DNA of 64,000 nt from a virus, in the IMG/VR virus record IMGVR_UViG_3300028772_000011, positions 1-64,000 of that record; one strand, written 5' to 3'. The notes under the pieces were generated by a model. It made no database searches and had not been told where the DNA came from. It saw only the letters and a list, made by a program, of their open reading frames with translations. A program made the position numbers and the translations under genes. Shown here one piece after another: positions 19,274 through 28,690 of this stretch. Each line of letters opens with the position of its first letter. Position 1 is the first letter of the stretch.

Positions 19274-21528
19274 TATATATTATTTATTTCTTTATTATTT
19301 AATGTTATTACGTGGTTGTGATTTTTATAATATGGGATTGCGTTTTTCATAATATAAACATTATAAGCAGTTTCAAATCCGCCAGCATCTTCAATATTCA
19401 TATCTATTACGTGATATGAATTTGTTAATTCGATATTCATTGCATTAATATCAAAAACACTAATAATATTTCTACTTTCTGGAATTGCCAATACAAATAC
19501 ACTATTATTACTCCCAGTTTGTAAATTAATTACTTTGGCATCTTCATTAAATATTCTACCACTTAAGCCTCTAATTTCGTTTGTGGTACTTGGTACATTT
19601 TCAGTACTTCCATAAAAAATCATATTATCAAATTTTATTTCTTTTATTTGCGTTGTTCCGTTTAAATTTCTATGTGTATCAAAAATCTCAATCATATATT
19701 TTATTGATTGTAAATTTTGTAATTTAAGACTTTCATTAGTATGGTTGAATTCACTAATAGCCCCACCTAATGGGTTAATTTGGAATAAATTATTTATTTG
19801 AATCCTTGGTGAATTGTCTACATAATAGTACAATTTATAACCAGTTAATGGTTTTACTAATTCATTAATATATTTATTTAATTTAATATATGCATTAATT
19901 AATGTGTCCGTATTACCTTTTTCTCGTCGATAAATAGTTTCTGGATATGTAATTGAATTAGAATTAAGAGTCATATCTATAGTTGGTTCAATATATTTAT
20001 CTGATGTAGTGACATTGAATTCATAATTATAGTTATTTTTTATTTTACTATAATCATGTTTACCATTGAAAATCCTAAATTTTGATATTTCACCAATAAA
20101 TGATCCACTAAAATATTTTTCTATTGGTAATAAATATTGAGTTGAATAATTATTATCGAATCCAATCAAATTTGAAAGACCCTGTGTACCTCCGCCAATT
20201 GACAAATTAAAAGGTACCAATTCTTGTTTTTGGTCTCTTTCGTCTAAACTTCTAAATAAAAGTTCTGGTAAATTTTTAGATATAAATATTAATTTTCCAT
20301 TAATATAAAATTGTAAAATATAAGTTCTATTTGCATCACCACATACTGAATAATTATTCATTATCATTCTTATTGATATAGAACTCCACTCATTATCATT
20401 AATCATTTTCGGATTTGAATATTCTTCCACAACATCAAATTCTTCATCACAAGAATATATAATAGTTCTATACCCTATACTTCCATCATCTTTTACTCTA
20501 AATCCTATTTGATTATTTACAATATCATTAATAATTTTTGCTTTTAATTTTTTCTCTGGTAACTCCTCGATATTATTTACAGTATTACCAGCTAATGTTC
20601 TATTCAGTAATAAATATAGATTTGGATTATGTTTTTCGATATCAGATATAGAATATTGCTTTGATTCATTAAATGTTTTTGTATTCAATCCATTTTTACC
20701 TCTATTGAGCAATAAGAATTTATTGTCTGTTAATATCTCATAGATACCCTGTTGATTGATATTAAAATTATCATCTGTTGTTATTGTTATCCCAGTTTCT
20801 AATATTATTTCATTATTTATTGATTTTATTTCAAAATTTTCTTCTAAATCTTTATTGTATCCATACCAAAATTTATTTTCAGCTCTTAGTCCCATATAGA
20901 AAAAAAATCCTTTATTATCTGGATATTTATAATTTAACGTATTCATTAAAGGAAATGTTATAAAATCTGGCTTTATTGTAAAGTTAAATGTTATTTCATC
21001 GTTAATAATATTTGGTAATATTTGGTATTCTTCTTTTGACTTATAAACTCCCTGATAAAATCCACCATTGAAACGTATAGAGTTACCATCTTCGGTTTCG
21101 ACTAACGTTGTTGGGTAAATATATTCCCCAGTGTTTCCACTAATAGCATTTAACGTTAATCTCATATCACCAACATCAATAACATGAGAAGAGTCAGTAA
21201 TTAACTGTAATAGTTCATTAGATGTAATAGTTTTTTTATCGAATAAAATTAACCCATTATCTATTCCAGTAAATCCAATATTTTTTAATTCCAAACCTTT
21301 ATTAATCGAGCTGCTCCATTTATAGTTACCCGACCCATATATTTTATTTACGCCTATACAAGAATTATCATTAATATCAATAAATGAAATTAGATTAGAA
21401 TCATAATACGTTGTATCATCTAAAAGAGTAGAAGGGTCAACATCTTTTGATAATGTTAAGTCCCAGTACTCTGAAAGTGATAATTTTAAGTCTATTTTAT
21501 TGTTATTGTTTTCAAAAATATTTGACAT
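19273..21528 (-). CDS. Tail fibre or tail-associated structural protein with LamG-like fold
   Basis: This 751-residue protein is the first gene of the fibre operon. It is beta-rich, with concanavalin-like segments (EITFNFTIKPDF near 180; EWSSISIRM near 380; YILQFYINGKLIFISKNLPEL near 410). It has no FISUMP domain and none of the KEDVGVAA connectors. A proximal fibre or baseplate-attached part is the natural guess for a first-in-operon gene of this type, with the next three proteins as distal parts. The family assignment is by general appearance, so the specific role is uncertain. Confidence 0.72.
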   Translation of the reverse strand: MSNIFENNNNKIDLKLSLSEYWDLTLSKDVDPSTLLDDTTYYDSNLISFIDINDNSCIGVNKIYGSGNYKWSSSINKGLELKNIGFTGIDNGLILFDKKTITSNELLQLITDSSHVIDVGDMRLTLNAISGNTGEYIYPTTLVETEDGNSIRFNGGFYQGVYKSKEEYQILPNIINDEITFNFTIKPDFITFPLMNTLNYKYPDNKGFFFYMGLRAENKFWYGYNKDLEENFEIKSINNEIILETGITITTDDNFNINQQGIYEILTDNKFLLLNRGKNGLNTKTFNESKQYSISDIEKHNPNLYLLLNRTLAGNTVNNIEELPEKKLKAKIINDIVNNQIGFRVKDDGSIGYRTIIYSCDEEFDVVEEYSNPKMINDNEWSSISIRMIMNNYSVCGDANRTYILQFYINGKLIFISKNLPELLFRSLDERDQKQELVPFNLSIGGGTQGLSNLIGFDNNYSTQYLLPIEKYFSGSFIGEISKFRIFNGKHDYSKIKNNYNYEFNVTTSDKYIEPTIDMTLNSNSITYPETIYRREKGNTDTLINAYIKLNKYINELVKPLTGYKLYYYVDNSPRIQINNLFQINPLGGAISEFNHTNESLKLQNLQSIKYMIEIFDTHRNLNGTTQIKEIKFDNMIFYGSTENVPSTTNEIRGLSGRIFNEDAKVINLQTGSNNSVFVLAIPESRNIISVFDINAMNIELTNSYHVIDMNIEDAGGFETAYNVYIMKNAIPYYKNHNHVITLNNKEINNI

Positions 21529-21542
21529 TAATATCTGATTTA

Positions 21543-21555
21543 TCTATAAATACAA
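21543..21555 (-). promoter_or_regulatory. Candidate late promoter of the fibre operon
   Basis: The minus strand reads GTATTTATAGATAAAT; the core is the complement of 21545-21552, 17 bases before the start at 21528. A weaker TATTTATT at 21606-21613 (+) precedes the divergent gene at 21630. Confidence 0.4.
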
Positions 21556-21629
21556 TAAAAACGTAATTTATTCGCTAAATGTAAAACATTTTTAGAAAAT
21601 CTTTATATTTATTATTAAATGAAATTATA

Positions 21630-21869
21630 ATGCGAAAAATAAAAATAACAAAATCACAACTTAATGAACTTCTAAATTCAGATCTTATGTTTTCAACCGA
21701 TTCAACAAGTGAATATGTTGGATCAACAGTTTCAACAACAGAGCCTGTAGGCGATAATAATTTTGGTAATCCATTGACAACTGATAAAAAGGCGTCCGAA
21801 ATGTCACCTTCTCCGCTTTCCAGAATGGGAAATGGTGGTGGATCGTATAATGGACCAGTAATAACATAA
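21630..21869 (+). CDS. Small virion candidate with targeting-like N-terminus
   Basis: This 79-residue protein opens with MRKIKITKSQLNELLN, the K-I-T-K-S-x-L helix seen at the start of other proteins here, followed by a disordered Ser/Thr/Gly-rich chain (GSTVSTTEP, GNGGGSYNGP). It is the first gene of the plus-strand structural run. It probably enters the virion or guides assembly; no enzymatic motif is visible. Confidence 0.65.
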   Translation: MRKIKITKSQLNELLNSDLMFSTDSTSEYVGSTVSTTEPVGDNNFGNPLTTDKKASEMSPSPLSRMGNGGGSYNGPVIT

Positions 21870-21891
21870 ATAAAAAACTAAAAACAAAACA

Positions 21892-21951
21892 ATGGAAGCA
21901 GATATAACACTTTATAAAATAAAAGGTTACGCCATAAGTTCAGATATTTAA
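21892..21951 (+). CDS. Possible 19-residue peptide
   Basis: An ATG after an A-rich leader opens MEADITLYKIKGYAISSDI and ends 2 bases before the next gene. It fits the local operon spacing, but so short a frame could arise by chance. No relative is recognised. Confidence 0.2.
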   Translation: MEADITLYKIKGYAISSDI

Positions 21952-21953
21952 TT

Positions 21954-22487
21954 ATGTTAATATTAAAAGAAGAAAATCACAAATTAAAAGGTACAAAACA
22001 TACTCTACCAAAAAAGATAGTTGATTTGTATCATAACATTATATTGAAGTATCCACAATTCTATGCCAGTGGTGGGTTCATAAAAGCAGAGAATGTGCTC
22101 GAAAATAAAGGTATTGTGACAATGGAGTGGCTGAAAGGTATGAAATCTTTTTTTAATAAACACGTTGATAGTAACGATATTGATTACACACTTGGCGGTG
22201 GAATAGTTGTTAAAACATTTGTAGATAATAAATTGGATCAGTTAACTGCTTCAACGCCAAAAACGCGCAAGCAGCACACTAATAACCCAGTAAAACCATT
22301 AGCACTAGCAGATAATTTATCTGGACACAGAGCACAAAAATCGTCTCAAGCTCTTTCAATGGTAAATTCATTAATGAGCGATGCAATACCAAATTTAAAA
22401 TGTTCAAACACTAAAGAAATTAAAGGAAATACTATTTATATTACAGAAGAACAATTTAAAGAACTAAAAAATTACATAAAAAAATAA
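21954..22487 (+). CDS. Unknown virion candidate
   Basis: This 177-residue protein has a helical N-terminal domain (TLPKKIVDLYHNIILKYPQFYASGGF) and a basic middle (TPKTRKQHT). The C-terminal tail, YITEEQFKELKNYIKK, resembles the ITESQLKEL helices found at the N-termini of other proteins here. No family is recognised. Its place between small structural genes and the helix at the C-terminus suggest virion assembly. Confidence 0.68.
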   Translation: MLILKEENHKLKGTKHTLPKKIVDLYHNIILKYPQFYASGGFIKAENVLENKGIVTMEWLKGMKSFFNKHVDSNDIDYTLGGGIVVKTFVDNKLDQLTASTPKTRKQHTNNPVKPLALADNLSGHRAQKSSQALSMVNSLMSDAIPNLKCSNTKEIKGNTIYITEEQFKELKNYIKK

Positions 22488-22492
22488 ATATT

Positions 22493-22804
22493 ATGCAAAG
22501 CAATTTAGAAAAAAAAGCAATTGTAAAAAGAAACGAATTAGAGGTTAAAAATAATTTTGACCAAACTAATGAGTATAGTGATAAAAACTCAAAAAAAGGG
22601 GGAACAGGAACTGGAAGTTTAGTAGATATAAATACGCCTTATTTTGATACGAGTAGCGGAGGTAGTTCGGTAGATCAATTAGAAAGAAACAAACAAAGTT
22701 TATATACTTCACAAGGACTTACCAGATACACTTCAGAACAAGGTTATGGAGAACAAATCACTATTGATACGTCATTAAACAAAGGGCAATACTTCGCCGA
22801 ATAA
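22493..22804 (+). CDS. Unknown small, disordered protein
   Basis: This 103-residue protein is polar and low-complexity (SKKGGTGTGSLVD, DTSSGGSSVDQ) with a charged N-terminal helix. It is predicted to be largely unstructured. It follows the preceding gene by 5 bases and is followed 11 bases later by the next, so it is part of the same operon. Function unknown. Confidence 0.62.
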   Translation: MQSNLEKKAIVKRNELEVKNNFDQTNEYSDKNSKKGGTGTGSLVDINTPYFDTSSGGSSVDQLERNKQSLYTSQGLTRYTSEQGYGEQITIDTSLNKGQYFAE

Positions 22805-22815
22805 TATATTTATAA

Positions 22816-23610
22816 ATGAATATTTTACTCGAAATATATAATAAAATTTTTTTAACTGAGGCAATTGCAAATGTCGCAAGTGTTACTGATGCAATAAAAG
22901 GTCGATATGGTGTTACTATTAATTATAAAGGTGACCCTAAACATGGTGTAGCTCCAGGTCCTCGCACAATTCAAGTTTATGTCTATGGATTAACCAAAGC
23001 TGGTAACCCTTGTATTAGAGCATATCAACCATATGGAGATACGGCATCAAAAGTACCATCTTGGAAAATGTTTAGACTTGATAGAATAATCGCCTGGAAA
23101 CCAACATTTGCTATATTTAATAAACCAGCGCCGCTTTTTAATCCAAACGGTGATAAATCAATGTCTGTTGTTTATACAATTATTAATTTTAATAAGAAAA
23201 CATCACCAAACGAGGTCGATGGTCCAAGACAAAGCTACAAGCCAGTAGGTAAACTACCAAATATAGATAAAATATTAGCGGATAGGGAAGCTGAAAAAAG
23301 AAAAGGGTCGCAATACAATAAATTGGTTAATACACCAAGACTAAAATCATCTGTTCCTCCTGAATACCAAGACACTATCGAACCGAATGTAGAAGAACCA
23401 AAACCTGAAGCTCAAAGTCCAATTCAGAATACAAATTTACCAGAACCTAGAATAGGTGATGAGGAAATTACAGATGTAGAGCCAGAAAAATCAGATGCTG
23501 ATACATTTAAAACAGATGGGGATATTGAACTACAAAAATTTAGAGATTTAAATAAAAGATTAGATAATTCACCTATTATGGATTTATCAAACAGACGTTT
23601 TAAAAAATAA
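22816..23610 (+). CDS. Unknown protein with WYL-like beta-barrel appearance
   Basis: The N-terminus carries IFLTEAIAN, the same F-L-T-E|A seen at the T4 gp23 maturation site and a good [L/I]-x-E match. Residues about 20-115 (VTINYKG, VYGLTKAGNPCIRAYQ, WKMFRLDRIIAW) resemble the strand pattern of WYL-type ligand-binding barrels, in which an RxFRLDRI-like strand is characteristic. The rest is a Pro/Glu-rich disordered tail. It may be a processed virion protein; the WYL resemblance is by eye and needs a profile search. Confidence 0.65.
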   Translation: MNILLEIYNKIFLTEAIANVASVTDAIKGRYGVTINYKGDPKHGVAPGPRTIQVYVYGLTKAGNPCIRAYQPYGDTASKVPSWKMFRLDRIIAWKPTFAIFNKPAPLFNPNGDKSMSVVYTIINFNKKTSPNEVDGPRQSYKPVGKLPNIDKILADREAEKRKGSQYNKLVNTPRLKSSVPPEYQDTIEPNVEEPKPEAQSPIQNTNLPEPRIGDEEITDVEPEKSDADTFKTDGDIELQKFRDLNKRLDNSPIMDLSNRRFKK

Positions 23611-23634
23611 TAGTTTAAACACAAATAAAAATAA

Positions 23635-23650
23635 CTACAATATTATTAAA
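23635..23650 (+). promoter_or_regulatory. Candidate late promoter, CTATAATATTATTAAA family
   Basis: CTACAATATTATTAAA lies in the gap before 23683. Near-identical 16-mers stand before the genes at 24399 and 28691. Function is inferred from recurrence only in these gaps. Confidence 0.4.
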
Positions 23651-23682
23651 AGAATAATAATATTTAATAAAAATAATAAATT

Positions 23683-24285
23683 ATGCCATTACCAGAAGGA
23701 ATATTTAATTCATTTAAAGAAAATCCAGGTTCGGATTTAGACGCAACAACAGGCCTTAGCGTATTAGATACATTAAATGAAAATTCACCATTATTTAAAG
23801 CGCTTGGAAAGTCACGAAAAATGATATCCAGCCAAGTTCTACCAGAACAAAGTTCATTTTCAGTAAAATCCAGTTATGAAACAAATGATTCAACATCAAA
23901 TGAAAATCATAATGATGGTGAAAAAGAAATACCAACAACTGAAGAATTACTTAGAAGAATACAAAGTGGGCGACCAACTTTAAATGAAGTAGCCCCAGTT
24001 AGAACACAGCCAATTCAACAATATACACAGCCACAACAAACATTTCCATCTATTCAACCATCAGCATCTCCAGTAATTGATTATAGTCTTATAAATTCAA
24101 TGCTTAAATCAATTATAGAAGAACAAATGAAAGGGTTAAAATCCCAAATACTAACCGAGAGTAAAAAGTCTACAACCAGTGAGGCCGCATATTTTACAGT
24201 CGGTGGTAATAGTATTAAATTTGTTGATAAAAAGGGTAACGTATTTGAAGGTAGGCTTAAATTAATTGGAAACGCTAACGATTAA
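23683..24285 (+). CDS. Unknown, largely disordered virion candidate
   Basis: This 200-residue protein is Ser/Pro/Gln-rich in the middle (QQYTQPQQTFPSIQPS). A helical segment follows (SLINSMLKSIIEEQMKGLKSQ), then ILTESK (an [L/I]-x-E match), and a compact C-terminal beta segment (FTVGGNSIKFVDKKGNVFEG). No family is recognised. It ends just before a strong terminator. The scaffold-like composition and possible cleavage site suggest a head or assembly role. Confidence 0.62.
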   Translation: MPLPEGIFNSFKENPGSDLDATTGLSVLDTLNENSPLFKALGKSRKMISSQVLPEQSSFSVKSSYETNDSTSNENHNDGEKEIPTTEELLRRIQSGRPTLNEVAPVRTQPIQQYTQPQQTFPSIQPSASPVIDYSLINSMLKSIIEEQMKGLKSQILTESKKSTTSEAAYFTVGGNSIKFVDKKGNVFEGRLKLIGNAND

Positions 24286-24305
24286 TAAATTTATTATAAA
24301 AATAT

Positions 24306-24341
24306 AAAAATCCGATTCATTAAATTGAATCGGATTTTTTG
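24306..24341 (+). terminator. Intrinsic terminator
   Basis: The stem AATCCGATTCA / TGAATCGGATT has a 6-base loop and flanking A and T runs. A TTG in its T tract (24339) is a false start for the next gene. Confidence 0.88.
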
Positions 24342-24370
24342 TTTAAATATATAAAAATTAATAATAAAAT

Positions 24371-24386
24371 CTATACTATTATTAAA
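24371..24386 (+). promoter_or_regulatory. Candidate late promoter, CTATAATATTATTAAA family
   Basis: CTATACTATTATTAAA lies directly after a terminator and 12 bases before the ATG of the glycosyltransferase gene. It is nearly the same as 23635-23650 and 28663-28678. Confidence 0.42.
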
Positions 24387-24398
24387 GATTATAATATT

Positions 24399-25637
24399 AT
24401 GTCAGAAAAAATTAAAGTACTTGTAGTTATACCAAACAGAGGAGGTGTTGGATTTTTCCGTTCAATTAGACCACATTCTTACTTAGATGAATTCTATTCA
24501 GATGAATTTGAATTGACAATGATTAATACATCCCAATTTGATTTTAAAGATGTTGATTTTGGATTGGACTTCGATATTGTACACTTCCATGTTACCGTAG
24601 GTCTAAATTATGAGATATGGAATGCAAAAATGAAGCAATTACAATTTGCTGGTGTTAAAATGATTTGTGATCTTGATGATATATGGGAATTACCAAAAGG
24701 ATTTCCAAATTATTATGAATATAAAAATGGAATAGCTGAAAAAATTAAAACAAATATCAAGTTGTCGGACCATATCATTACAACTACTGAAATTTTTGCG
24801 ACTGAAATTAGGAAATTAAATAAAAACGTTACGGTAATTCCAAATGCGATTGATATAAGAGAAAAACAATTTAAGGCTAGTGAGTCTAAATCTGACAGAT
24901 TGCGTATTGGTATAATTTGTGGTGCCAGTCATGAACAAGATGTAAATATATTATCTGGGGTGGTTAATATGCTAAAACCAGAGTTAGATAGAATACAATT
25001 TGTGCTTTGTGGTTTTGATTTAAATGGAAAAATTACTTATTTAGATAAAGAAGATGGTCAAATTAAAGAAAGGCAACGACTTCCACAAGAAACCGTATGG
25101 TATACATATGAACAAATATTAACTGATAATTATTCAGATGAAGTTCTCCCTAAAGAATATATAAAATACTTAATGGAATTCAACTCATTAAAACCATACC
25201 CAGATGAAGATAATATGCCATATAAACGGTGCTGGACAAAACCAGTATCAACATATGGATCTCATTACGATAATATTGATGTTTTATTAGTACCACTTGT
25301 TTCGAATAAATTTAATATTTGTAAATCACAATTAAAGGTTGTTGAGTCCGCATTCTGTGGTAAAAATATTATCGCATCTAATATTGGGCCATATACCATT
25401 GATTTAAAATCAGCATATTTGAAAGGTGGTATTTTTGATAAAACAGGTAATAGTCTTTTAATTGACGATGAAAAGCCAGCAAAAGACTGGGTTAAAGCTA
25501 TTAAATTCTTATTAAACAACCCAGAACACAGGGAAACAATGAAAAATAACTTAGTAAATGATATTACTACTAAATATAGCCTTAGTGAAGTTACAAAAAC
25601 CAGAGTGGAATTATATAAAAAATTAGGTAAAAAATGA
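24399..25637 (+). CDS. Glycosyltransferase, GT-B fold
   Basis: This is a GT4-like sugar transferase of 412 residues. The N-terminal Rossmann half starts IKVLVVIPNRGGVGFFRS and includes a DIVHFHVT strand and CDLDDIWELP. The C-terminal half starts near 165 (RIGIICGASHEQD) and ends with the nucleotide-sugar-binding region QLKVVESAFCGKNIIASNIGP, where the Glu fits the E of the E-x7-E region. I chose ATG 24399 over the upstream TTG at 24339, which lies inside the terminator. It probably acts on virion proteins or modified DNA bases. The next gene overlaps it by 4 bases (ATGA). Confidence 0.85.
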   Translation: MSEKIKVLVVIPNRGGVGFFRSIRPHSYLDEFYSDEFELTMINTSQFDFKDVDFGLDFDIVHFHVTVGLNYEIWNAKMKQLQFAGVKMICDLDDIWELPKGFPNYYEYKNGIAEKIKTNIKLSDHIITTTEIFATEIRKLNKNVTVIPNAIDIREKQFKASESKSDRLRIGIICGASHEQDVNILSGVVNMLKPELDRIQFVLCGFDLNGKITYLDKEDGQIKERQRLPQETVWYTYEQILTDNYSDEVLPKEYIKYLMEFNSLKPYPDEDNMPYKRCWTKPVSTYGSHYDNIDVLLVPLVSNKFNICKSQLKVVESAFCGKNIIASNIGPYTIDLKSAYLKGGIFDKTGNSLLIDDEKPAKDWVKAIKFLLNNPEHRETMKNNLVNDITTKYSLSEVTKTRVELYKKLGKK

Positions 25638-27127
25638 TAAGTATAGTAGTATCAACAAGAAAAATAGATGAAAATTTTAACCTAATGCTTTTAAAGAGTG
25701 TTGGTTTAAAAGATGTACAATTACTTGTATATACAAATAATGGTGAGAAAAGTTTAACAGAAATATACAATGAGGGATTAAAAGATTCCATATACGATAC
25801 GGTTTGTTTTTGTCATGATGATATAGTTTTAGATAATGGGTGGGGTAAAAAACTATTAAGTCATTATGAAAAGTCAGATTATGGTATTTTAGGTGTTGCT
25901 GGGAGTAGAGAATTAAATGATGGTCGTTGGTGGTCAAACAAATCTACAACCTATGGTGTGGTTAGACATACCGATGGTGAAAAAACCTGGACATCTGAAT
26001 TCAGTAGAAATCTTGGTAATAATATTCAGGAAGTATGTTGTGTTGATGGGGTATTTTTTAGTGTAATGAAATCAAGGATTAAAACAGGCTTCAATGAAGG
26101 GTATAAAGAATTTCATTTTTACGATATTTCATTTTGTGTTTCTAACTTCATACAAGGGATTAAAATTGGTGTTCATACAAATATATTACTAACACATAAA
26201 AGTGTCGGTAAAACGAACGAAACGTGGGAAATCAATAGATTAAAACTAATAGAGGAGTATAAAGAATACCTACCCTTAGAGGTAGAATTAGAAGTCCCTT
26301 ATTTAGATTTAAATATCAGGGTAAATGAAGAACCAAATCTTGCTATAATTATACCAACTAAAGATAATGTTGACGAACTACTTATTCCTTGTTTAAATAG
26401 TATTATTAAAACAACAAAATATACTAATTATACTATCTATGTAGCCGATACAGGAAGTAATGAAGAAGAATTAATAAAATTAAAAGATTATATTTCAAAA
26501 GTTAATGAAGAATATGAAATTATTAAATTAATTGAATATGACTTTTATAATTTTGCTAAAATCAATAACGACGTTATTAATTATAAAATTGAAGTAGATA
26601 CAGAGTTATTGTTATTTTGTAATAATGATATAGAAATTGTTAACGATGCAATTTCATTATTAGTTGAAACATATATAAGCAATAAAAAAGACTGTGGAAC
26701 TATTGGCTGTAGACTACATTATGAAATAGGTACAATTCAACATATGGGTATTATTATTCAAGAGAGTAAAGATAATAATATTAATATTACCCATAAATTT
26801 TTAGGATGGGATTATAAAAATGCTATGGTATTAAATCCTATTGTGAGGACGCATGGAAATACAGCAGCATTCATGCTTGTATCAAAATATCTATTTGATG
26901 AAGTTGGTGGTTTTAACGAGGCATATAAAGAATGCTTCGAAGATGTTGAATTTAATTTACAATGCTTTTTAAAGGGAAAAAGAAATTTAACGAATTCAAA
27001 TGGTGTTTGTTATCATTTTGAATCACAAACAAGAGGAAAAACTGTAGATCAAGAAGATGTAACTAAAATTCTTGAATTTATTAATAAACATGAATCAATC
27101 AAAAATACATTTTATAAATTAAATTAA
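25634..27127 (+). CDS. Two-domain glycosyltransferase, GT-A (GT2-like)
   Basis: The first domain (1-220) is a GT-A-like unit (SIVVSTRKIDENF, CFCHDDIVLDNGWG). The second (about 235-497) is a classic GT2 module. It has LAIIIPTKDNVDE, YVADTGSNEEE and LLLFCNNDIEI (the D-x-D-type metal site), then the acceptor-side motif ECFEDVEFNLQ with a late HFESQTRG. A fusion of two transferase units could build a disaccharide. The start overlaps the preceding GT-B gene, so both are made together. Confidence 0.85.
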   Translation: MISIVVSTRKIDENFNLMLLKSVGLKDVQLLVYTNNGEKSLTEIYNEGLKDSIYDTVCFCHDDIVLDNGWGKKLLSHYEKSDYGILGVAGSRELNDGRWWSNKSTTYGVVRHTDGEKTWTSEFSRNLGNNIQEVCCVDGVFFSVMKSRIKTGFNEGYKEFHFYDISFCVSNFIQGIKIGVHTNILLTHKSVGKTNETWEINRLKLIEEYKEYLPLEVELEVPYLDLNIRVNEEPNLAIIIPTKDNVDELLIPCLNSIIKTTKYTNYTIYVADTGSNEEELIKLKDYISKVNEEYEIIKLIEYDFYNFAKINNDVINYKIEVDTELLLFCNNDIEIVNDAISLLVETYISNKKDCGTIGCRLHYEIGTIQHMGIIIQESKDNNINITHKFLGWDYKNAMVLNPIVRTHGNTAAFMLVSKYLFDEVGGFNEAYKECFEDVEFNLQCFLKGKRNLTNSNGVCYHFESQTRGKTVDQEDVTKILEFINKHESIKNTFYKLN

Positions 27128-27131
27128 AAAC

Positions 27132-27668
27132 ATGGAAAAAAAAATAAAAAAAGACACAAAAAAAGTGGTTAAAAAGATATCAGTACTGAAAGACATGAAT
27201 GCTGTTTCACCAATGGGAAAACCATCAGGTAAAATATTTTTTATTGAACCGATAGCTGCACCCTTAGAAAATATAGTACAACTTCCAGACGAAACAGACA
27301 TAATTAAATCAGAACCAATCAAAATAGAAGGTAAGTGGGGAAGAGAAGATGAGGATATTACTGGTATTAATTTACTAAATAATAAACTTGATAAAATTAT
27401 TGGGTTCTTAAATTCTATAGAATCAGAGTTAATTGAATTTAATACTATTTCAAAACATGACACATTATCAGTAGATGAAACCACAAGTTCAATAGAAGAT
27501 TTATCTTTAGAAACATTATTTTTATTACAAAAACATGCTGGTGACATAATTCAAAGAAACAATTATCCAGAAGGTAGATATTCTATTGAAATGATTGCAG
27601 CGCAACAACGATTTGAAAAACTCACATCAATGATTACTGAAAAATTAAATGGATATTCATGGGATTAA
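27132..27668 (+). CDS. Unknown protein
   Basis: This 178-residue protein has a very basic N-terminus (KKIKKDTKKVVKKIS), a disordered linker, and a helical C-terminal half with SIEDLSLETLFLLQKHAGDIIQ. No family is recognised. Its end overlaps the next start by 10 bases. It lies between glycosyltransferase and structural genes. Confidence 0.65.
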   Translation: MEKKIKKDTKKVVKKISVLKDMNAVSPMGKPSGKIFFIEPIAAPLENIVQLPDETDIIKSEPIKIEGKWGREDEDITGINLLNNKLDKIIGFLNSIESELIEFNTISKHDTLSVDETTSSIEDLSLETLFLLQKHAGDIIQRNNYPEGRYSIEMIAAQQRFEKLTSMITEKLNGYSWD

Positions 27669-28573
27669 TATCAAAACTAAAAATATTATTTAGAAATGCG
27701 ATAGTTTCATTTGCTTTCGGACTAAAAAATACCGAATCCAATATGTTTAGTCAAAAAACGGAATCATCGGAATCAAACTCCTTAGAACAGCAGCAAACAG
27801 CGAATACACTAGCTGAAGCTTTATTAAAAGGTGAAATAACAGAAGAAGTTGAGTTATTGAGAGACAGGATGTATTATGTTGCTGAAGAATCGAAAAAGTT
27901 TAAATTATCTTTATCTAATATCATTGTAGATCACACAACAGGTGAAGTTACGAGTGGTGATTTAAAAACAGAAAAGAAATCAATGATTGTTGGAAAACCA
28001 AAGGTATATGAAGATGATTATAAGTTAGTTATTGCAATGGAAACACCAATGATTATAAATAACTTACTGGATACTATGAATGCAATTAGTGGCTCAGAAT
28101 TAGAAAAAGTTGAGAGTGCATTACATTTTACCTATAATTGTATTGAAAAATATAGACTTCATCGATATATCAGAAGAACCGTAGTGCGAAAAAAAGATGA
28201 GGATTATCTTATTGATTTTTACATCCCAAAAATTTACGTTAAAGTTGAAAATTTTGAATCTGCATTCAATACTGAAATTAATAGAGTGAAGGAAAAAAAA
28301 TTAAAACATATTAATTTAGAATTTGAAACAATACAATTCATTTCCGATGATGCGTATGGTGTAGAGGACTTAAATGAATTTAAATTTGAAATGATTGAGT
28401 TTAAAGAAATCAATGACTTTAATGATTTTAATATTATAACATATAAGGTAAAACCAATCATTTACCAATTTAAAGTTACGGATAAATATATCAAACAAGA
28501 ACTTAGAGATAAATATGCAAGAAAAGAAAAAAGAGACCTAAAATTAACTGCCGACTTTTCAGAAGGTTTATGA
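27659..28573 (+). CDS. Unknown structural candidate
   Basis: This 304-residue protein has an N-terminal helix with hydrophobic character (KILFRNAIVSFAFGL), a polar Ser/Gln linker, and then a mixed alpha/beta body (RMYYVAEESKKFKLSLSNII; FYIPKIYVKVENFESAF). No enzymatic motif is seen. It ends before a terminator. A tail or neck protein would fit its position, but this is a guess from context. Confidence 0.65.
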   Translation: MGLISKLKILFRNAIVSFAFGLKNTESNMFSQKTESSESNSLEQQQTANTLAEALLKGEITEEVELLRDRMYYVAEESKKFKLSLSNIIVDHTTGEVTSGDLKTEKKSMIVGKPKVYEDDYKLVIAMETPMIINNLLDTMNAISGSELEKVESALHFTYNCIEKYRLHRYIRRTVVRKKDEDYLIDFYIPKIYVKVENFESAFNTEINRVKEKKLKHINLEFETIQFISDDAYGVEDLNEFKFEMIEFKEINDFNDFNIITYKVKPIIYQFKVTDKYIKQELRDKYARKEKRDLKLTADFSEGL

Positions 28574-28591
28574 TTTTAATTATTTAATTTT

Positions 28592-28624
28592 AAGAGCAGC
28601 CAAAACTAACGGTTGCTTTTTTTG
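28592..28624 (+). terminator. Intrinsic terminator
   Basis: GCAGCC / GGTTGC (one G-U pair), extended by A-T pairs, with a 9-base loop and a run of seven T. It follows the gene ending at 28573. Confidence 0.8.
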
Positions 28625-28662
28625 TGTTATTAATATAATTATTTAAAAATTAATTAAAAAAT

Positions 28663-28678
28663 CTATAATATTATTAAA
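28663..28678 (+). promoter_or_regulatory. Candidate late promoter, CTATAATATTATTAAA family
   Basis: The 16-mer lies between a terminator and the ATG at 28691, 12 bases from the start, in the same relative place as 24371-24386. Confidence 0.42.
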
Positions 28679-28690
28679 AGAGTATAAATT

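Noticed and set aside
24339-24398. Upstream TTG extension of the first glycosyltransferase
   Set aside because: The TTG is in the T tract of a terminator and the extension covers the candidate promoter.
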